Shown: piece by piece, positions 1 through 8,158 of the stretch | How positions within the stretch are numbered: position 1 is the stretch's first letter | Layout of the letters: each line of letters begins with the position of its first letter | Assembly: GCF_009882985.1 (NCBI RefSeq) | Contig: NZ_WTUZ01000022.1 | Coordinates: 62,001-126,000 of the forward strand | Reading direction: 5' to 3' | Origin: Paenibacillus silvestris | GTDB lineage: Bacteria; Bacillota; Bacilli; Paenibacillales; NBRC-103111 | Length of the DNA stretch: 64,000 nt | The notes under the pieces: model-generated | Told to the model about the DNA's origin: nothing | The model's input: the letters and a program-made list of their open reading frames with translations, nothing else | The model's database searches: none | Made by a program: the position numbers and the translations under genes

Positions 1-16
1 TAAGGAGAGTCTAACA

Positions 17-916
17 ATGAACTGGAATCTAATTAAACTGCAAATCGTTGAACTTCTGGATAAACATAAACGAATTACCACGGTTGCCGATCAATTAGGG
101 TTAAAGCAGCCGACGGTTTCTTTTCATATGAAAAGCATGGAGCAAGAGCTAGGTGTAGGGTTATTTTACTCAAAAGCAGGAAAAGTGCATTTGACAGAAG
201 CAGGGCAATCCTTAAACCATTATGCGAAAAAGATTAATGCGCTAGCTCAAGAAGCAGAGAGAGTTGTGAAGGAGTTTGATGAGAGAGGGAGCGGACATTT
301 GAAAATTGGAGCAAGCTATGTGCCTGGTACTTATGTGCTTCCAAGCATTCTAAGCGGATTCTCAAAACTTTATCCGCAAATTTCGATTTCCCTCACCATC
401 CGGACCTCTCCTGTCATTCAGGAAATGCTTCTCAATCATGAAATCGATATTGGCATTATGTCGGCGGAACCGTTTCAATGGGCGCCACTCATTGGAGAAA
501 CGTTATGTGAAGACGAGCTTGTCTTCTTTTTCAACCCGAAGCATCGCTTGGCAAGACAAGCTAATCTCCATCCAGAGGTGTTAAAGGACGTCCCCTTTAT
601 TTTGCATGGACAAGAGTCTAGCACGCGTACCATGACATTGAAATGGGCCAAAAGCTTAGGAATTGAACTTAAACCCGTTATGGAGATGGACTCCCTCGAG
701 GCTATTAAGCAAGCCGTCTTAACAGGTGACAGCGTCTCGATAATTTCTAAAATAGCAATAGCAAAAGAGATGCAGCGAGATGAGCTGGTATATCGTGAAA
801 TCCCTCAAAATCCCTTTAAACGCTACATTTATTTCACATATAACGAAGACCGAATTCGGTCCTCATTCTTTGATAGTTTTTTCCAATACCTGCGTGATTC
901 TGTCCAGAGCGAGTAG
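17..916 (+). CDS. LysR-family transcriptional regulator
   Basis: This 299-aa protein has the LysR layout: an N-terminal winged helix-turn-helix (about residues 1-60, including QLGLKQPTVSFHMKSMEQEL), a linker helix, and a C-terminal periplasmic-binding-like effector domain (about 90-295). The length is typical of the family. The ATG at 17 follows an AAGGAGAG ribosome binding site. The gene reads away from the window edge, so the divergent partner that LysR proteins often control is not visible. The next genes downstream encode exported proteins after a gap of about 100 bp and are not obviously its targets. The effector and regulon are unknown. Confidence 0.93.
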   Translation: MNWNLIKLQIVELLDKHKRITTVADQLGLKQPTVSFHMKSMEQELGVGLFYSKAGKVHLTEAGQSLNHYAKKINALAQEAERVVKEFDERGSGHLKIGASYVPGTYVLPSILSGFSKLYPQISISLTIRTSPVIQEMLLNHEIDIGIMSAEPFQWAPLIGETLCEDELVFFFNPKHRLARQANLHPEVLKDVPFILHGQESSTRTMTLKWAKSLGIELKPVMEMDSLEAIKQAVLTGDSVSIISKIAIAKEMQRDELVYREIPQNPFKRYIYFTYNEDRIRSSFFDSFFQYLRDSVQSE

Positions 917-1022
917 TTTCTTTTACAAAAACCACATGTTCAGCTGACAATCCAATAACAAAACTTCTTTATGCTCTTGTCTGAGAGGGAAACCTTTCCA
1001 AAAACGTAGAGGAGTTGAATTA

Positions 1023-1886
1023 ATGTTTAAGAAAAAGGCATTAAAGTTGGTCATGGCTGCATTCGTTGGAACAAGTGCATTAGTTGGATTTGGAGGAGTA
1101 CCTCAATCTGTATCGGCTGCAAGCAACATGGTTCCGGACTATGAGGTCAAACTTCTTCTGAATCCGAATGTCGTTCTTGGATCGGACTTCAAGCTAACAA
1201 GCAGCGTGAGATCAGCGTTTGGGATGCCAGAAACGGTGACGAAGATGAATGTTCAATTCCTCGACACGAATGCTAAGGATATTTACAACAATGGATGGAG
1301 TCCGAGAATTCGCAAGACAGAAGGCGAGAACGATTTCGAGCTCAGTTATAAAAAACGTTATGCCGTCACAGGCAATGATATTAATGGCGCGCTAACTTTA
1401 GCTAACCAAGAGGGCTTTAATTCAGGAGATACTGGGTATGAAGCCCAAATCGAGTGGGGATACCAAAAGAAAACTCTGAGTATCACCCGTTCCAAAAGTG
1501 GCAGCAAATCAGGTTACAGTGGTATGGATCTTCCTAACCAATCTGATTCACGCAGTCTTCTTATCAACAATGCACCTGATAAATTTAATAACTGGGTCTC
1601 AAGTGGATGGGGGACTAGCAAACTGTCCTCCTCCCGTATTTACGGCCCAGTGCTAGCCAAACGCTCGGTTGGTACTTGGAGCGGTCAGGAACTATACATC
1701 GAAGTGTGGCCAATTCGAAATGCAGCAGGTACGGGGACAGAATATGTTGTGGAAGCATCCTTCAAAACGACTAGCCAATCGACAGCCTCAGCCAAACATG
1801 ATGAACTGATCACGTATTTGCAGGGTAAAGGATGGTTTCTAGCTCAAGATTCTTTGAAAACTCAGCTTATTATGGATCGTTATTAA
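1023..1886 (+). CDS. Exported protein with a CYTH-like domain
   Basis: This 287-aa protein has a Sec signal peptide (MFKKKALKLVMAAF onward, probable cleavage after VSAAS near residue 34). The mature part is about 250 residues with no membrane segment. It is clearly a paralogue of the N-terminal 290 residues of the next gene. Ordered motifs recall the CYTH/triphosphate-tunnel fold: YEVKLLL at the start, QFLDTNAKDIYNNGWSPRIRK, then FELSYKKRY, and later ELYIEVWPI and VVEASFKT. That assignment is my inference from motif order. The catalytic ExExK signature of known CYTH enzymes is reduced to ExK. The ATG follows GTAGAGGAG. The gene is probably cotranscribed with the next one (12-36 bp gap, depending on its start). 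Substrate and role are unknown. Confidence 0.8.
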   Translation: MFKKKALKLVMAAFVGTSALVGFGGVPQSVSAASNMVPDYEVKLLLNPNVVLGSDFKLTSSVRSAFGMPETVTKMNVQFLDTNAKDIYNNGWSPRIRKTEGENDFELSYKKRYAVTGNDINGALTLANQEGFNSGDTGYEAQIEWGYQKKTLSITRSKSGSKSGYSGMDLPNQSDSRSLLINNAPDKFNNWVSSGWGTSKLSSSRIYGPVLAKRSVGTWSGQELYIEVWPIRNAAGTGTEYVVEASFKTTSQSTASAKHDELITYLQGKGWFLAQDSLKTQLIMDRY

Positions 1887-1922
1887 TCATTAAAAACTAT
1901 GGTAATCATGGGAGATGAGAAT

Positions 1923-3575
1923 ATGATTCAAATGAGAAGGACATCTAAGGCTATCTTAGTCACAGCTACTGCGGCTATTCTTTTGACGGGTGGAATGATT
2001 TCGCCTAAACAGGCCTCTGCTGCAAATGGAACTCCGAGCTACGAAGTTAAACTAAACTTAGCACCAAGTATAGTTGTAGATTCGAGCCATAACTTAGTGA
2101 GCAGTGTGCGTAGTGAATTCTCAACGGGTTCTTCGGCTAAAAGTTATCGTGTCCAATACATGGATACTGCAGGGCGTTCGATGGACGGTCAAGGCTGGAG
2201 TGATCGAATCCGTAAGCGAAGTGACGAAAGCACGCATCAGCTCCAATTTAAGAAAAGATATCCGGTAACTGGCGGAGATGTTAACGCTGCATTAACGACA
2301 GCAGCCAGCGAGGGGCTGGACAGTTCAGCCTCCGGGTTTGAGTTTCAAGTTGACTGGACGCTTAATAAACAAACATTAAGTGTACAGTATGAGAAAGACT
2401 TAACGGTTTCCGGGTATAGCGGTAGTGGATTAAATGCTCCTAATCTGGCAACCTCTCGCTCCATTTCTGTTGCTAATGCCCCTAGCAAGTTTGCGAATTG
2501 GACTAGTGCGGGCTGGGGAACTACACAGTTAAACAACTCGGTCGTTTATGGGCCTATCGATTTCAAAAGGTATAAGGGAGATTTTGATGATCTAGAATTA
2601 GACATTGAAATCTGGACCATTGTAAATGCAGCTAAAACAGGAACAGAAGACATCGTCGAAGCCTCATTTAAGACGGACAGTTTAAGCGAAGCAACAAGTG
2701 CACGAACTAATTTAATTAACCTGCTTCGTACAAAAGGGTGGTTGGTTGAGAGCGATGTGCTTAAAACAAGCTTGATCATGGAGCGTTATGCACCAGTAGC
2801 ACCAACCCCAGATACAACTGCCCCATCGGTCCCAACAGGACTAACTGGTTCTGCACTTTCCAGCAACCAAGTGAAGCTCGGGTGGACGGCTTCTACAGAC
2901 AATGTAGGCGTTACAAGCTATGATGTTTACCGCAACGGTGCTTTGGTAGGTTCTGTGAACTCCAACTCGTATGCAGATACAGGGCTCACCGCCTCTACAT
3001 CATACACGTATACGGTTATTGCTAAGGATGCGGCTGGTAACGTGTCTACAGCAAGTACAGCTGTTAGTGTAACTACGCTAGCCAACGGTGGCCCTGGAAC
3101 TGGTGCACTTTACTACAATGTAAATGGAAGTGCGGTATCTTATATTGAGGCTGAGCAATTCACGGCTAAAAACGGCACATTTATCGAAGCAGCGTGTGCA
3201 GCCTGTTCAGGGGCAGTGAATATGGAAACACCTAACGGTTCTAGCGATAGTGAGACGAACTACATCAAATATGATCTAGAGGTCACATCAGGTGGTTCAT
3301 TCTATATTTTCTTACTTTCACAAGGTCCCGATAGCAGTTCAGACAGCTTTAATTTAGCAGTCGATGGTGGCAGCAGCAAACAAGTGACAACAGGAAGCTC
3401 CAGTTGGGCTTGGAAAAAGCCTAGCAGCTCGATATCGCTATCAACAGGTTCACACACGCTCTATATCAAAGTGAGAGAAGATGGGGCAAAAGTGGACAAA
3501 ATCGCTATTAGCAAATCAAGTAGCACACCATCTGGTCTAGGTGGCACTGCGCTAGCACCTTCCTATCACGAATAG
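1923..3575 (+). CDS. Exported CYTH-like protein with FN3 and carbohydrate-binding domains
   Basis: The chosen start (ATG 1923) follows GGAGATGAG. An earlier in-frame ATG at 1899 has no ribosome binding site. The 550-aa product has a signal peptide (MRRTSKAILVTATAAILLTG, ending QASAA), then a domain of about 260 residues paralogous to the previous gene (YEVKLNL, WSDRIRK, FKKRYPVTGGD, EDIVEASFKT). A fibronectin type III domain follows (about residues 296-388, starting at DTTAPSVPTGL and ending VSVTTL). The C-terminal beta-rich module (about 402-535, YIEAEQFTAKNG ... HTLYIKVREDG) resembles a carbohydrate-binding module of the CBM6/35 type. No glycosidase catalytic domain is visible. The architecture suggests that the CYTH-like domain is the functional part, held to a polysaccharide or the cell surface. 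Confidence 0.8.
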   Translation: MIQMRRTSKAILVTATAAILLTGGMISPKQASAANGTPSYEVKLNLAPSIVVDSSHNLVSSVRSEFSTGSSAKSYRVQYMDTAGRSMDGQGWSDRIRKRSDESTHQLQFKKRYPVTGGDVNAALTTAASEGLDSSASGFEFQVDWTLNKQTLSVQYEKDLTVSGYSGSGLNAPNLATSRSISVANAPSKFANWTSAGWGTTQLNNSVVYGPIDFKRYKGDFDDLELDIEIWTIVNAAKTGTEDIVEASFKTDSLSEATSARTNLINLLRTKGWLVESDVLKTSLIMERYAPVAPTPDTTAPSVPTGLTGSALSSNQVKLGWTASTDNVGVTSYDVYRNGALVGSVNSNSYADTGLTASTSYTYTVIAKDAAGNVSTASTAVSVTTLANGGPGTGALYYNVNGSAVSYIEAEQFTAKNGTFIEAACAACSGAVNMETPNGSSDSETNYIKYDLEVTSGGSFYIFLLSQGPDSSSDSFNLAVDGGSSKQVTTGSSSWAWKKPSSSISLSTGSHTLYIKVREDGAKVDKIAISKSSSTPSGLGGTALAPSYHE

Positions 3576-3589
3576 ATGTAAACCTCTGA

Positions 3590-3617
3590 GCCACCTTCCA
3601 TGAAGGTGGTCTTATTC
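3590..3617 (+). terminator. Probable terminator after the exported pair
   Basis: A perfect 8-9 bp hairpin (CCACCTTCC AT GAAGGTGG) 15 bp after the stop, followed by a modest T-rich stretch (TCTTATTC). It also separates the exported pair from the IS element. Confidence 0.65.
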
Positions 3618-3632
3618 ATCTAGATACATTGT

Positions 3633-4643
3633 CACTATCCCCACGACTCAGATTATTATATGTACCCCCGTTTTAGGGAAACAAAGCTGGCTTAAATGAA
3701 CGAAAATGGAAATGTTTCTTGTGGTGAGATTTCTACGATAGCAAAATTCATCTAGATAAGCTTGCAAGTGCTTGGTTCCAAGGCCATGGAAGGTGTGGTT
3801 AATCCAGTTGCTAGCTTGTCTGGCAATCTCGATCAAGGGACGCAGGCGTTTGGGGGTATAGAAACCGGTAACAATCTCGACATTCTGAGTGTCTGTTTCA
3901 ATATGCTGCTTGCGAAATATATGAATTTCGTTACGGGAGATATGTCTATCCTTTGGGGTAGGAAGCTGAACGTGCTTAATTTTGAGATAGTTAGATTCAT
4001 TCGCTTCACTACTTGATGAACCTACGAGAAGAAGGTGCTCTTGCGGGTGTCTATGAACAGATGGGTTGAATGGACGACCATAGATGGCTGAATGAATACG
4101 TACGGAGCCTGAAAGGGGATTCTGGGTGTCGGAGTTTTGAATCATAGATCGAATCTTATGCAGGATTAGCCAAGCGGTCTTGTAAGTAACCTGAATGAGA
4201 CTGGAAAGACCTGTAGCTGTCGTTCCTTCATCAGTACGGGAGACTAGAAATATTGCTAACAGCCATTTGTACAGCTCCGTTCGGCTGCCTTCCATAATAG
4301 TTCCTGAGGTTAGGGAAGCTTGATATCGACACTGGCCGCATTCATATAGAGGAAGTCTGCGTGTTTTGGTTGTATAGGCATGTCGATGGCTGCACCTCGG
4401 GCAGATAAAGCCCTTAGGCCATTTCATATGAAAAATATATTGTATGCAATGATCTTCAGAGGAGAAGCGACTCTTAAACTGTTCGAAAGACATATGAGAA
4501 AAATCCATGTAGCCTCCCCTAAAATGAAAATAGAACATTTGTTCCTGTTTGTATAATAACAAATAGATGCTCTTTTCGCAATACATTTTTGGAAAATATT
4601 ATATTTAAAATTATTTTTATACTTCTGAGTCAATGGGATAGTG
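3633..4643 (-). mobile_element. IS1595-like insertion sequence, 1011 bp, with imperfect terminal inverted repeats
   Basis: The boundaries come from a pair of inverted ends. The left end at 3633-3652 is CACTATCCCCACGACTCAGA. The right end at 4624-4643, read on the minus strand, is CACTATCCCATTGACTCAGA, matching at 17 of 20 positions. Between them lies one minus-strand transposase gene whose TGA stop falls inside the left repeat. The size suits an IS1595-type element. I found no target-site duplication (flanks TACATTGT and CCCATAGC differ), which points to an old insertion or decayed flanks. The transposase lacks the expected first catalytic Asp, so autonomous movement is doubtful. Confidence 0.75.
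3648..4508 (-). CDS. IS1595-family-like transposase, catalytic residues altered
   Basis: The start at 4508 has a strong AGGGGAGG ribosome binding site and gives 286 aa. The N-terminus has a zinc ribbon (CPRC about residue 30, CGQC about residue 50) followed by the IS1595 signature (LTSGTIMEGSRTELYKW and TYKTAWLILHKIR). The end has the family's closing motif (TFHGLGTKHLQAYLDEFCYR). Between them the DDE nuclease core is poorly preserved. Where IS1595 proteins read GEVEVDETYIGG this one reads GSVRIHSAIYGR, so the catalytic Asp is replaced. The reading frame is nevertheless open throughout. It is either a decayed transposase, a divergent subgroup, or a protein kept for DNA binding. Confidence 0.75.
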   Translation of the reverse strand: MDFSHMSFEQFKSRFSSEDHCIQYIFHMKWPKGFICPRCSHRHAYTTKTRRLPLYECGQCRYQASLTSGTIMEGSRTELYKWLLAIFLVSRTDEGTTATGLSSLIQVTYKTAWLILHKIRSMIQNSDTQNPLSGSVRIHSAIYGRPFNPSVHRHPQEHLLLVGSSSSEANESNYLKIKHVQLPTPKDRHISRNEIHIFRKQHIETDTQNVEIVTGFYTPKRLRPLIEIARQASNWINHTFHGLGTKHLQAYLDEFCYRRNLTTRNISIFVHLSQLCFPKTGVHIII

Positions 4644-4812
4644 CCCATAGCTTATAAACATAAGAACAGTGGGGGGCAGCGTCTTGGGGGTAGTGTGAAA
4701 ACAGTGGGAAGCAGCGCGAAGATACGGGAAGCTGAACTGCTCATAGGCTTCTTTTTCACTTCATGTCCGCATAAGGTAGTACTAATGACAAGCGGGGCAA
4801 GGGGGGAATGGG
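4644..4812. other. Intergenic stretch between the IS and yunB
   Basis: There is no convincing gene here. A 16-bp imperfect direct repeat is visible (ACAGTGGGGGGCAGCG at 4666-4681 and ACAGTGGGAAGCAGCG at 4701-4716). The short open frame from 4641 has no ribosome binding site and overlaps yunB in another frame, so I do not call it. The yunB promoter should lie in this interval, but I cannot pick it with confidence. Confidence 0.4.
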
Positions 4813-5604
4813 ATGCTGCAAAGGCGACGGTGGAGAAGCAGACCTACAGGGAAATCAAACCGCAAAAAGGTGCTGTTGATCAGCCTTCTCATCATTGTCT
4901 TATTTTGTGTGCAGTTTTTTATCTATGTTGAACGCAATCTTAGACCTCCACTGATGAACTTAGCGAAAGTAAGGATAAAGCAGATTGCAACACAAGCGAT
5001 TAATAGTGCAATTGCGGATCATGTGGCAGGGAATACGAAAGCAGAGCAGCTCATTGATTGGAAAATGGATAAAAACGGGAAGATAACAGGTTTCATGTTA
5101 AATTATAATGAACATATGCGCATTACATCGGATACGATAAAAACCGTGCAAGGTGAGCTGGATCATTTGCAATCCATATCTGAGCACATCCCAGTTGGGC
5201 AAGCGATGAACAGCGCGATCCTCTCCTCTTTTGGCCCAGATATCCCAATTAGGCTGCTGCCGGTTGGCAATGTGAAGGTTGATCTAAATACACGTTCGCA
5301 AAATGCGGGCATCAATATGGTGATGTTTGAAGTCTATGTACGCATTATTGCAGAAGTATCTGTCATTATTCCCTTTGATTCCGATACGGAGATCGTAGAA
5401 ACAGAAATTCCAATTTCATATTCGCTTGTGGTAGGGGATGTTCCTACCTATTATTACGATAACAAAGGAAATCCTGTAGGCAGTAATAAGGACGCGGGTC
5501 TACCCAGCTTATCTCTTCCACAGATACCGAATGTCGGAACAACGACACCGAAGGGTGAAGGCGTTCAGACACAAGAAACGATACAAAAAGAGCCGACTCC
5601 ATAA
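4813..5604 (+). CDS. yunB: Sporulation protein YunB
   Basis: The 263-aa protein has a basic N-terminus, one membrane segment (about residues 20-40) and then an extracytoplasmic domain beginning RNLRPPLMNLAKVRIKQIAT, typical of YunB. In Bacillus subtilis yunB is a mother-cell (sigma-E) gene needed for efficient sporulation; its biochemical role is not established. The start follows a GGGGGGAATGG stretch. The C-terminal 40 residues are Pro/Thr/Gln-rich and look unstructured. It converges on the M23 peptidase gene with a terminator shared between them. Confidence 0.88.
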   Translation: MLQRRRWRSRPTGKSNRKKVLLISLLIIVLFCVQFFIYVERNLRPPLMNLAKVRIKQIATQAINSAIADHVAGNTKAEQLIDWKMDKNGKITGFMLNYNEHMRITSDTIKTVQGELDHLQSISEHIPVGQAMNSAILSSFGPDIPIRLLPVGNVKVDLNTRSQNAGINMVMFEVYVRIIAEVSVIIPFDSDTEIVETEIPISYSLVVGDVPTYYYDNKGNPVGSNKDAGLPSLSLPQIPNVGTTTPKGEGVQTQETIQKEPTP

Positions 5605-5622
5605 GGGAGCGGCTTATTTTCT
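5589..5622. terminator. Bidirectional terminator between yunB and the M23 peptidase gene
   Basis: A hairpin of GCCGACTCC and GGGAGCGGC around ATAA, followed by TTATTTTCTTCTTTT on the plus strand. It contains the yunB stop codon and overlaps the end of the convergent gene. Confidence 0.7.
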
Positions 5623-6663
5623 TCTTTTATTTCGATCTTCACGTTCCCATTTTCGGAGAGAGGGGTAAGGGTCGAAGCTCCATTCCGTTAAACCATTATC
5701 CCGGTAAAGGCCAAAATGGAGATGTGGTGGAAATTTTCCTGATGTTCCGGGCTTACCGTATCCTGAGCTGCCAACCCAACCTATGGTTTGACCGGGTTTG
5801 ACGATATCATTTTCTTTGAGACTTTTTTGGAAGCCAGAAAGGTGGGCGTAGTAGTGATAAATATTGTTCACATCGCGAATACCAATCCGCCAACCACCAT
5901 ATGGATTCCAGCCTTTCACTTCCACTATGCCATAGCAGGTACTTCTGACGGGCACTCCGTGCCTAGCAAATAAATCCGTTCCTTCATGAGAGCGGTGCCC
6001 TCCCCAGCCGCGACTGTCTCCCCAAGTACTGCGATAAGAGTAGTCTGCACTCACTGGAAGTGGGAATGCATGCTCCCCAAGGTCAAGTGTACCAAGAGAG
6101 TTATAAATAGTAGCGAATTGTTTGATGCGCTCGACGCTGCGCGAGTTTTGATAATAATTCCATAGGTTAATGAGTAAATTTTCCTCTTTCGTTCCATTTC
6201 TACTCATGAGAAAGGCCATTGATGCTAATAGATCCAAATCGTTGTTTCGTTCTGCGATCCCATCCCCCGAGCCATCTCGTCCGTAGCCGTGAAAAAAGGA
6301 GATGCTTTTCGGATTTGTATCCTGTTGGTCTGGATTTAGCATGCCGGCCCAATCTGCTTCAGGAAAATAGATGCTGGTAATCCCTTTGTGTACGGGCCTT
6401 TTCTTGGCAATATTCATTGTCCTTTCATATTGATCAACAGCGGCTAAGTAGGCCCAGGGAATATCAGAAATTATACTCGTTTTTTCAAAAAGTTCTTTCC
6501 GCTCAGCGTTCAGGTTGGGGTTGACCTTCGACGGAGCCGGGGCATAAGACTGTTCGGATACAGCTACTTGGGAAGCCGCTATACGTGAGTGAGTCCCTGA
6601 TTCGGCTACTGATAGGAGGAGGCAACAAGCTAGAACCCGCGCCCAAAAAGGTTTGCTTTTCAT
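5614..6663 (-). CDS. Exported M23-family peptidoglycan endopeptidase
   Basis: The start at 6663 (MKSKPFWARV) sits 9 bp after AGGAAGG; the upstream in-frame ATG at 6672 touches the ribosome binding site. The 349-aa product has a signal peptide. A region at about residues 55-190 (IPWAYLAAVDQYERTM and onward) resembles the lysozyme-like helical domain often placed before M23 domains. The C-terminal LytM/M23 zinc-peptidase domain shows the ligands HEGTD (His and Asp near 226-230) and HLHFG (near 315-318). It likely cuts peptide cross-links in the cell wall or cortex. A sporulation role is possible given yunB beside it, but is not shown. Confidence 0.88.
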   Translation of the reverse strand: MKSKPFWARVLACCLLLSVAESGTHSRIAASQVAVSEQSYAPAPSKVNPNLNAERKELFEKTSIISDIPWAYLAAVDQYERTMNIAKKRPVHKGITSIYFPEADWAGMLNPDQQDTNPKSISFFHGYGRDGSGDGIAERNNDLDLLASMAFLMSRNGTKEENLLINLWNYYQNSRSVERIKQFATIYNSLGTLDLGEHAFPLPVSADYSYRSTWGDSRGWGGHRSHEGTDLFARHGVPVRSTCYGIVEVKGWNPYGGWRIGIRDVNNIYHYYAHLSGFQKSLKENDIVKPGQTIGWVGSSGYGKPGTSGKFPPHLHFGLYRDNGLTEWSFDPYPSLRKWEREDRNKRRK

Positions 6664-6777
6664 CACTATCATCCTTCCTGAAATGTTAGTTCTTAGGATG
6701 TGCTCTTCCGCGAATGTTTATCCTTAATATCTTTCGTTGTTAACCATTTTTTGCTATGATGCCTGTATGAGGTGAGA

Positions 6778-7266
6778 ATGGTGAGTTTTAATCATAGGGA
6801 AGAGCATATAGACGATGGGATGCTGTTAATTCAAGCGAACTTGGATGATATGAATCCAGAGTGGGTTTCTTATGTTATGGACAAGCTCTTCGATGCTGGA
6901 GCAAATGATGTCTATGTGGTACCGATTATTATGAAAAAAGGACGGCCAGGCGTTATGTTGAATGTGCTGGTTGAAGCGACACGCCTTTCTTTTATCGAGG
7001 CCGTTATCTTTAGCGAAACAACGACGCTGGGCATTCGATATATGCACGCTTCCTGTCATAGATTAGCTAGAGAATTCGAACAAGTGGATACTAAATGGGG
7101 ATTGCTAACGATAAAAGTAGGTTATCACCAAGGCAAATTAGTGCAGTATGCCCCTGAATTTAAAGAATGTGAACAAGTAGCCAGAGAGCATCAAGTGCCG
7201 TTGAAATTGGTCTATGAAGAAGTTAGAACGCAGTTTATGCTGCAGCACAAAAAAGCCTCCTCCTAG
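6778..7266 (+). CDS. larC2: LarC2: C-terminal, CTP-binding half of the nickel-pincer cofactor nickel insertase
   Basis: The product of about 163 residues corresponds to the C-terminal domain of LarC (DUF111 family), with the hallmark IQANLDDMNPEWVSYVMDKL, VVPIIMKKGRPG and SETTTLGIRY segments. In Lactobacillus plantarum LarC is made from larC1 and larC2 by ribosomal frameshifting; LarC inserts nickel into the pincer cofactor in a CTP-dependent reaction. Here larC2 is an independent gene on the opposite strand, converging on larC1 with only 22 bp between the stops. The start is uncertain: GTG 6772, ATG 6778 or GTG 6781 all crowd the GAGGTGAG site. All conserved segments are present, so I regard it as functional. 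Confidence 0.87.
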   Translation: MVSFNHREEHIDDGMLLIQANLDDMNPEWVSYVMDKLFDAGANDVYVVPIIMKKGRPGVMLNVLVEATRLSFIEAVIFSETTTLGIRYMHASCHRLAREFEQVDTKWGLLTIKVGYHQGKLVQYAPEFKECEQVAREHQVPLKLVYEEVRTQFMLQHKKASS

Positions 7267-7285
7267 TTCAGGAAGAGGCTTTTTG
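7248..7285. terminator. Bidirectional terminator between larC2 and larC1
   Basis: Inverted repeat AAAAAGCCTC (7250-7259) and GAGGCTTTTT (7275-7284). It ends larC2 on the plus strand, containing its stop codon, and larEBC1 on the minus strand. Confidence 0.85.
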
Positions 7286-7288
7286 TTA

Positions 7289-8149
7289 TTATTGATGATC
7301 GTGAGTATGCGGGTGATGATGATCATGGTGGTGATGGTGATCATCATGTGAATGACCATGATTATGGTTATGCTCATGAGCGATGTGCTCGTGACCGACT
7401 TGCCATTTTCCAATGAAAGGATCCACTTTGCCGACCACGACACGAAGAACATTAGGTTGATTCGGCAAATCCCTTGTACCTGCTCCGTATCCGATTGTGT
7501 CTACGATCATTGGCGGAAAGCTTTTGGAGAACTCGTCCACAATTCCGGAAATAATACCTGCGCCAGTCGGCGTGGTCATCTCCAGACTATGGTTCGTTGA
7601 AGCGATGGGTAAACCACGCATCATCTCCAAAGTTGCCGGAGCGGGAACCGGATAAGTCCCATGATCAATATGAATGATTCCTGAGCCAAGTGGTACAGGA
7701 GATGCAAAGATACGTTCGATTTGTAAAGAGTCGATAGCCAAGGCTACCCCTACGATATCGACAATGGAATCGATAGCTCCAACTTCATGGAAATGTACTT
7801 TTTCAACTGGAATCCCGTGGATTTTCGCTTCAGCAATGCCAATTTTCTCAAAGATGGCTAAGCTAAGCGATGTGACGCGGTCATTAAATCCAGCTTCTTG
7901 AATGACTTTGACGATTTCTGAGTAATGACGATGTTTCTTAGGCGGATACTCCGGATCAAGGATTACGTCCAATTTAAGTGCGGAAATTCCACGCTTAATT
8001 ACACGCTTCCATTCCAGCACGTACGGTTCAAGCTTAATTTTGGTAAGCTCACTTTCAATATAAGTCCGGTCTGCCCCTGCATCAACCAAAGCGCCAAGTG
8101 TCATATCGCCGCTGATTCCGGAGAAGCAGTCCAAATATAGAATACGCAT
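7289..8149 (-). CDS. larC1: LarC1: N-terminal half of the nickel-pincer cofactor nickel insertase, with His-rich tail
   Basis: The 286-aa protein begins MRILYLDCFSGISGDMTLGA, the classic LarC N-terminus, and keeps VHFHEVGAIDSIVDIVG and the ATLEMMRGLP region. It stops at a C-terminal tail of about 35 residues (252-286) containing 19 histidines, plausibly for nickel binding or storage. In fused or frameshifted LarC the histidine-rich stretch lies at the junction with the C-terminal domain, so the split falls at the natural linker. The gene starts 9 bp after the larB stop and is the last gene of larE-larB-larC1. Nickel insertion should need the separately encoded LarC2. Confidence 0.92.
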   Translation of the reverse strand: MRILYLDCFSGISGDMTLGALVDAGADRTYIESELTKIKLEPYVLEWKRVIKRGISALKLDVILDPEYPPKKHRHYSEIVKVIQEAGFNDRVTSLSLAIFEKIGIAEAKIHGIPVEKVHFHEVGAIDSIVDIVGVALAIDSLQIERIFASPVPLGSGIIHIDHGTYPVPAPATLEMMRGLPIASTNHSLEMTTPTGAGIISGIVDEFSKSFPPMIVDTIGYGAGTRDLPNQPNVLRVVVGKVDPFIGKWQVGHEHIAHEHNHNHGHSHDDHHHHHDHHHPHTHDHQ

Positions 8150-8158
8150 GTACGAATC

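Noticed and set aside
3625-4651. Target-site duplication for the IS
   Set aside because: The 8-bp flanks (TACATTGT and CCCATAGC) do not match, so no duplication can be claimed.
4641-4931. Open frame overlapping the right IS end and yunB
   Set aside because: No ribosome binding site and it overlaps yunB in a different frame.
6778-7266. larC2 as a pseudogene fragment
   Set aside because: All conserved segments of the LarC C-terminal domain are present in one open frame with a start signal and terminator; it looks functional.
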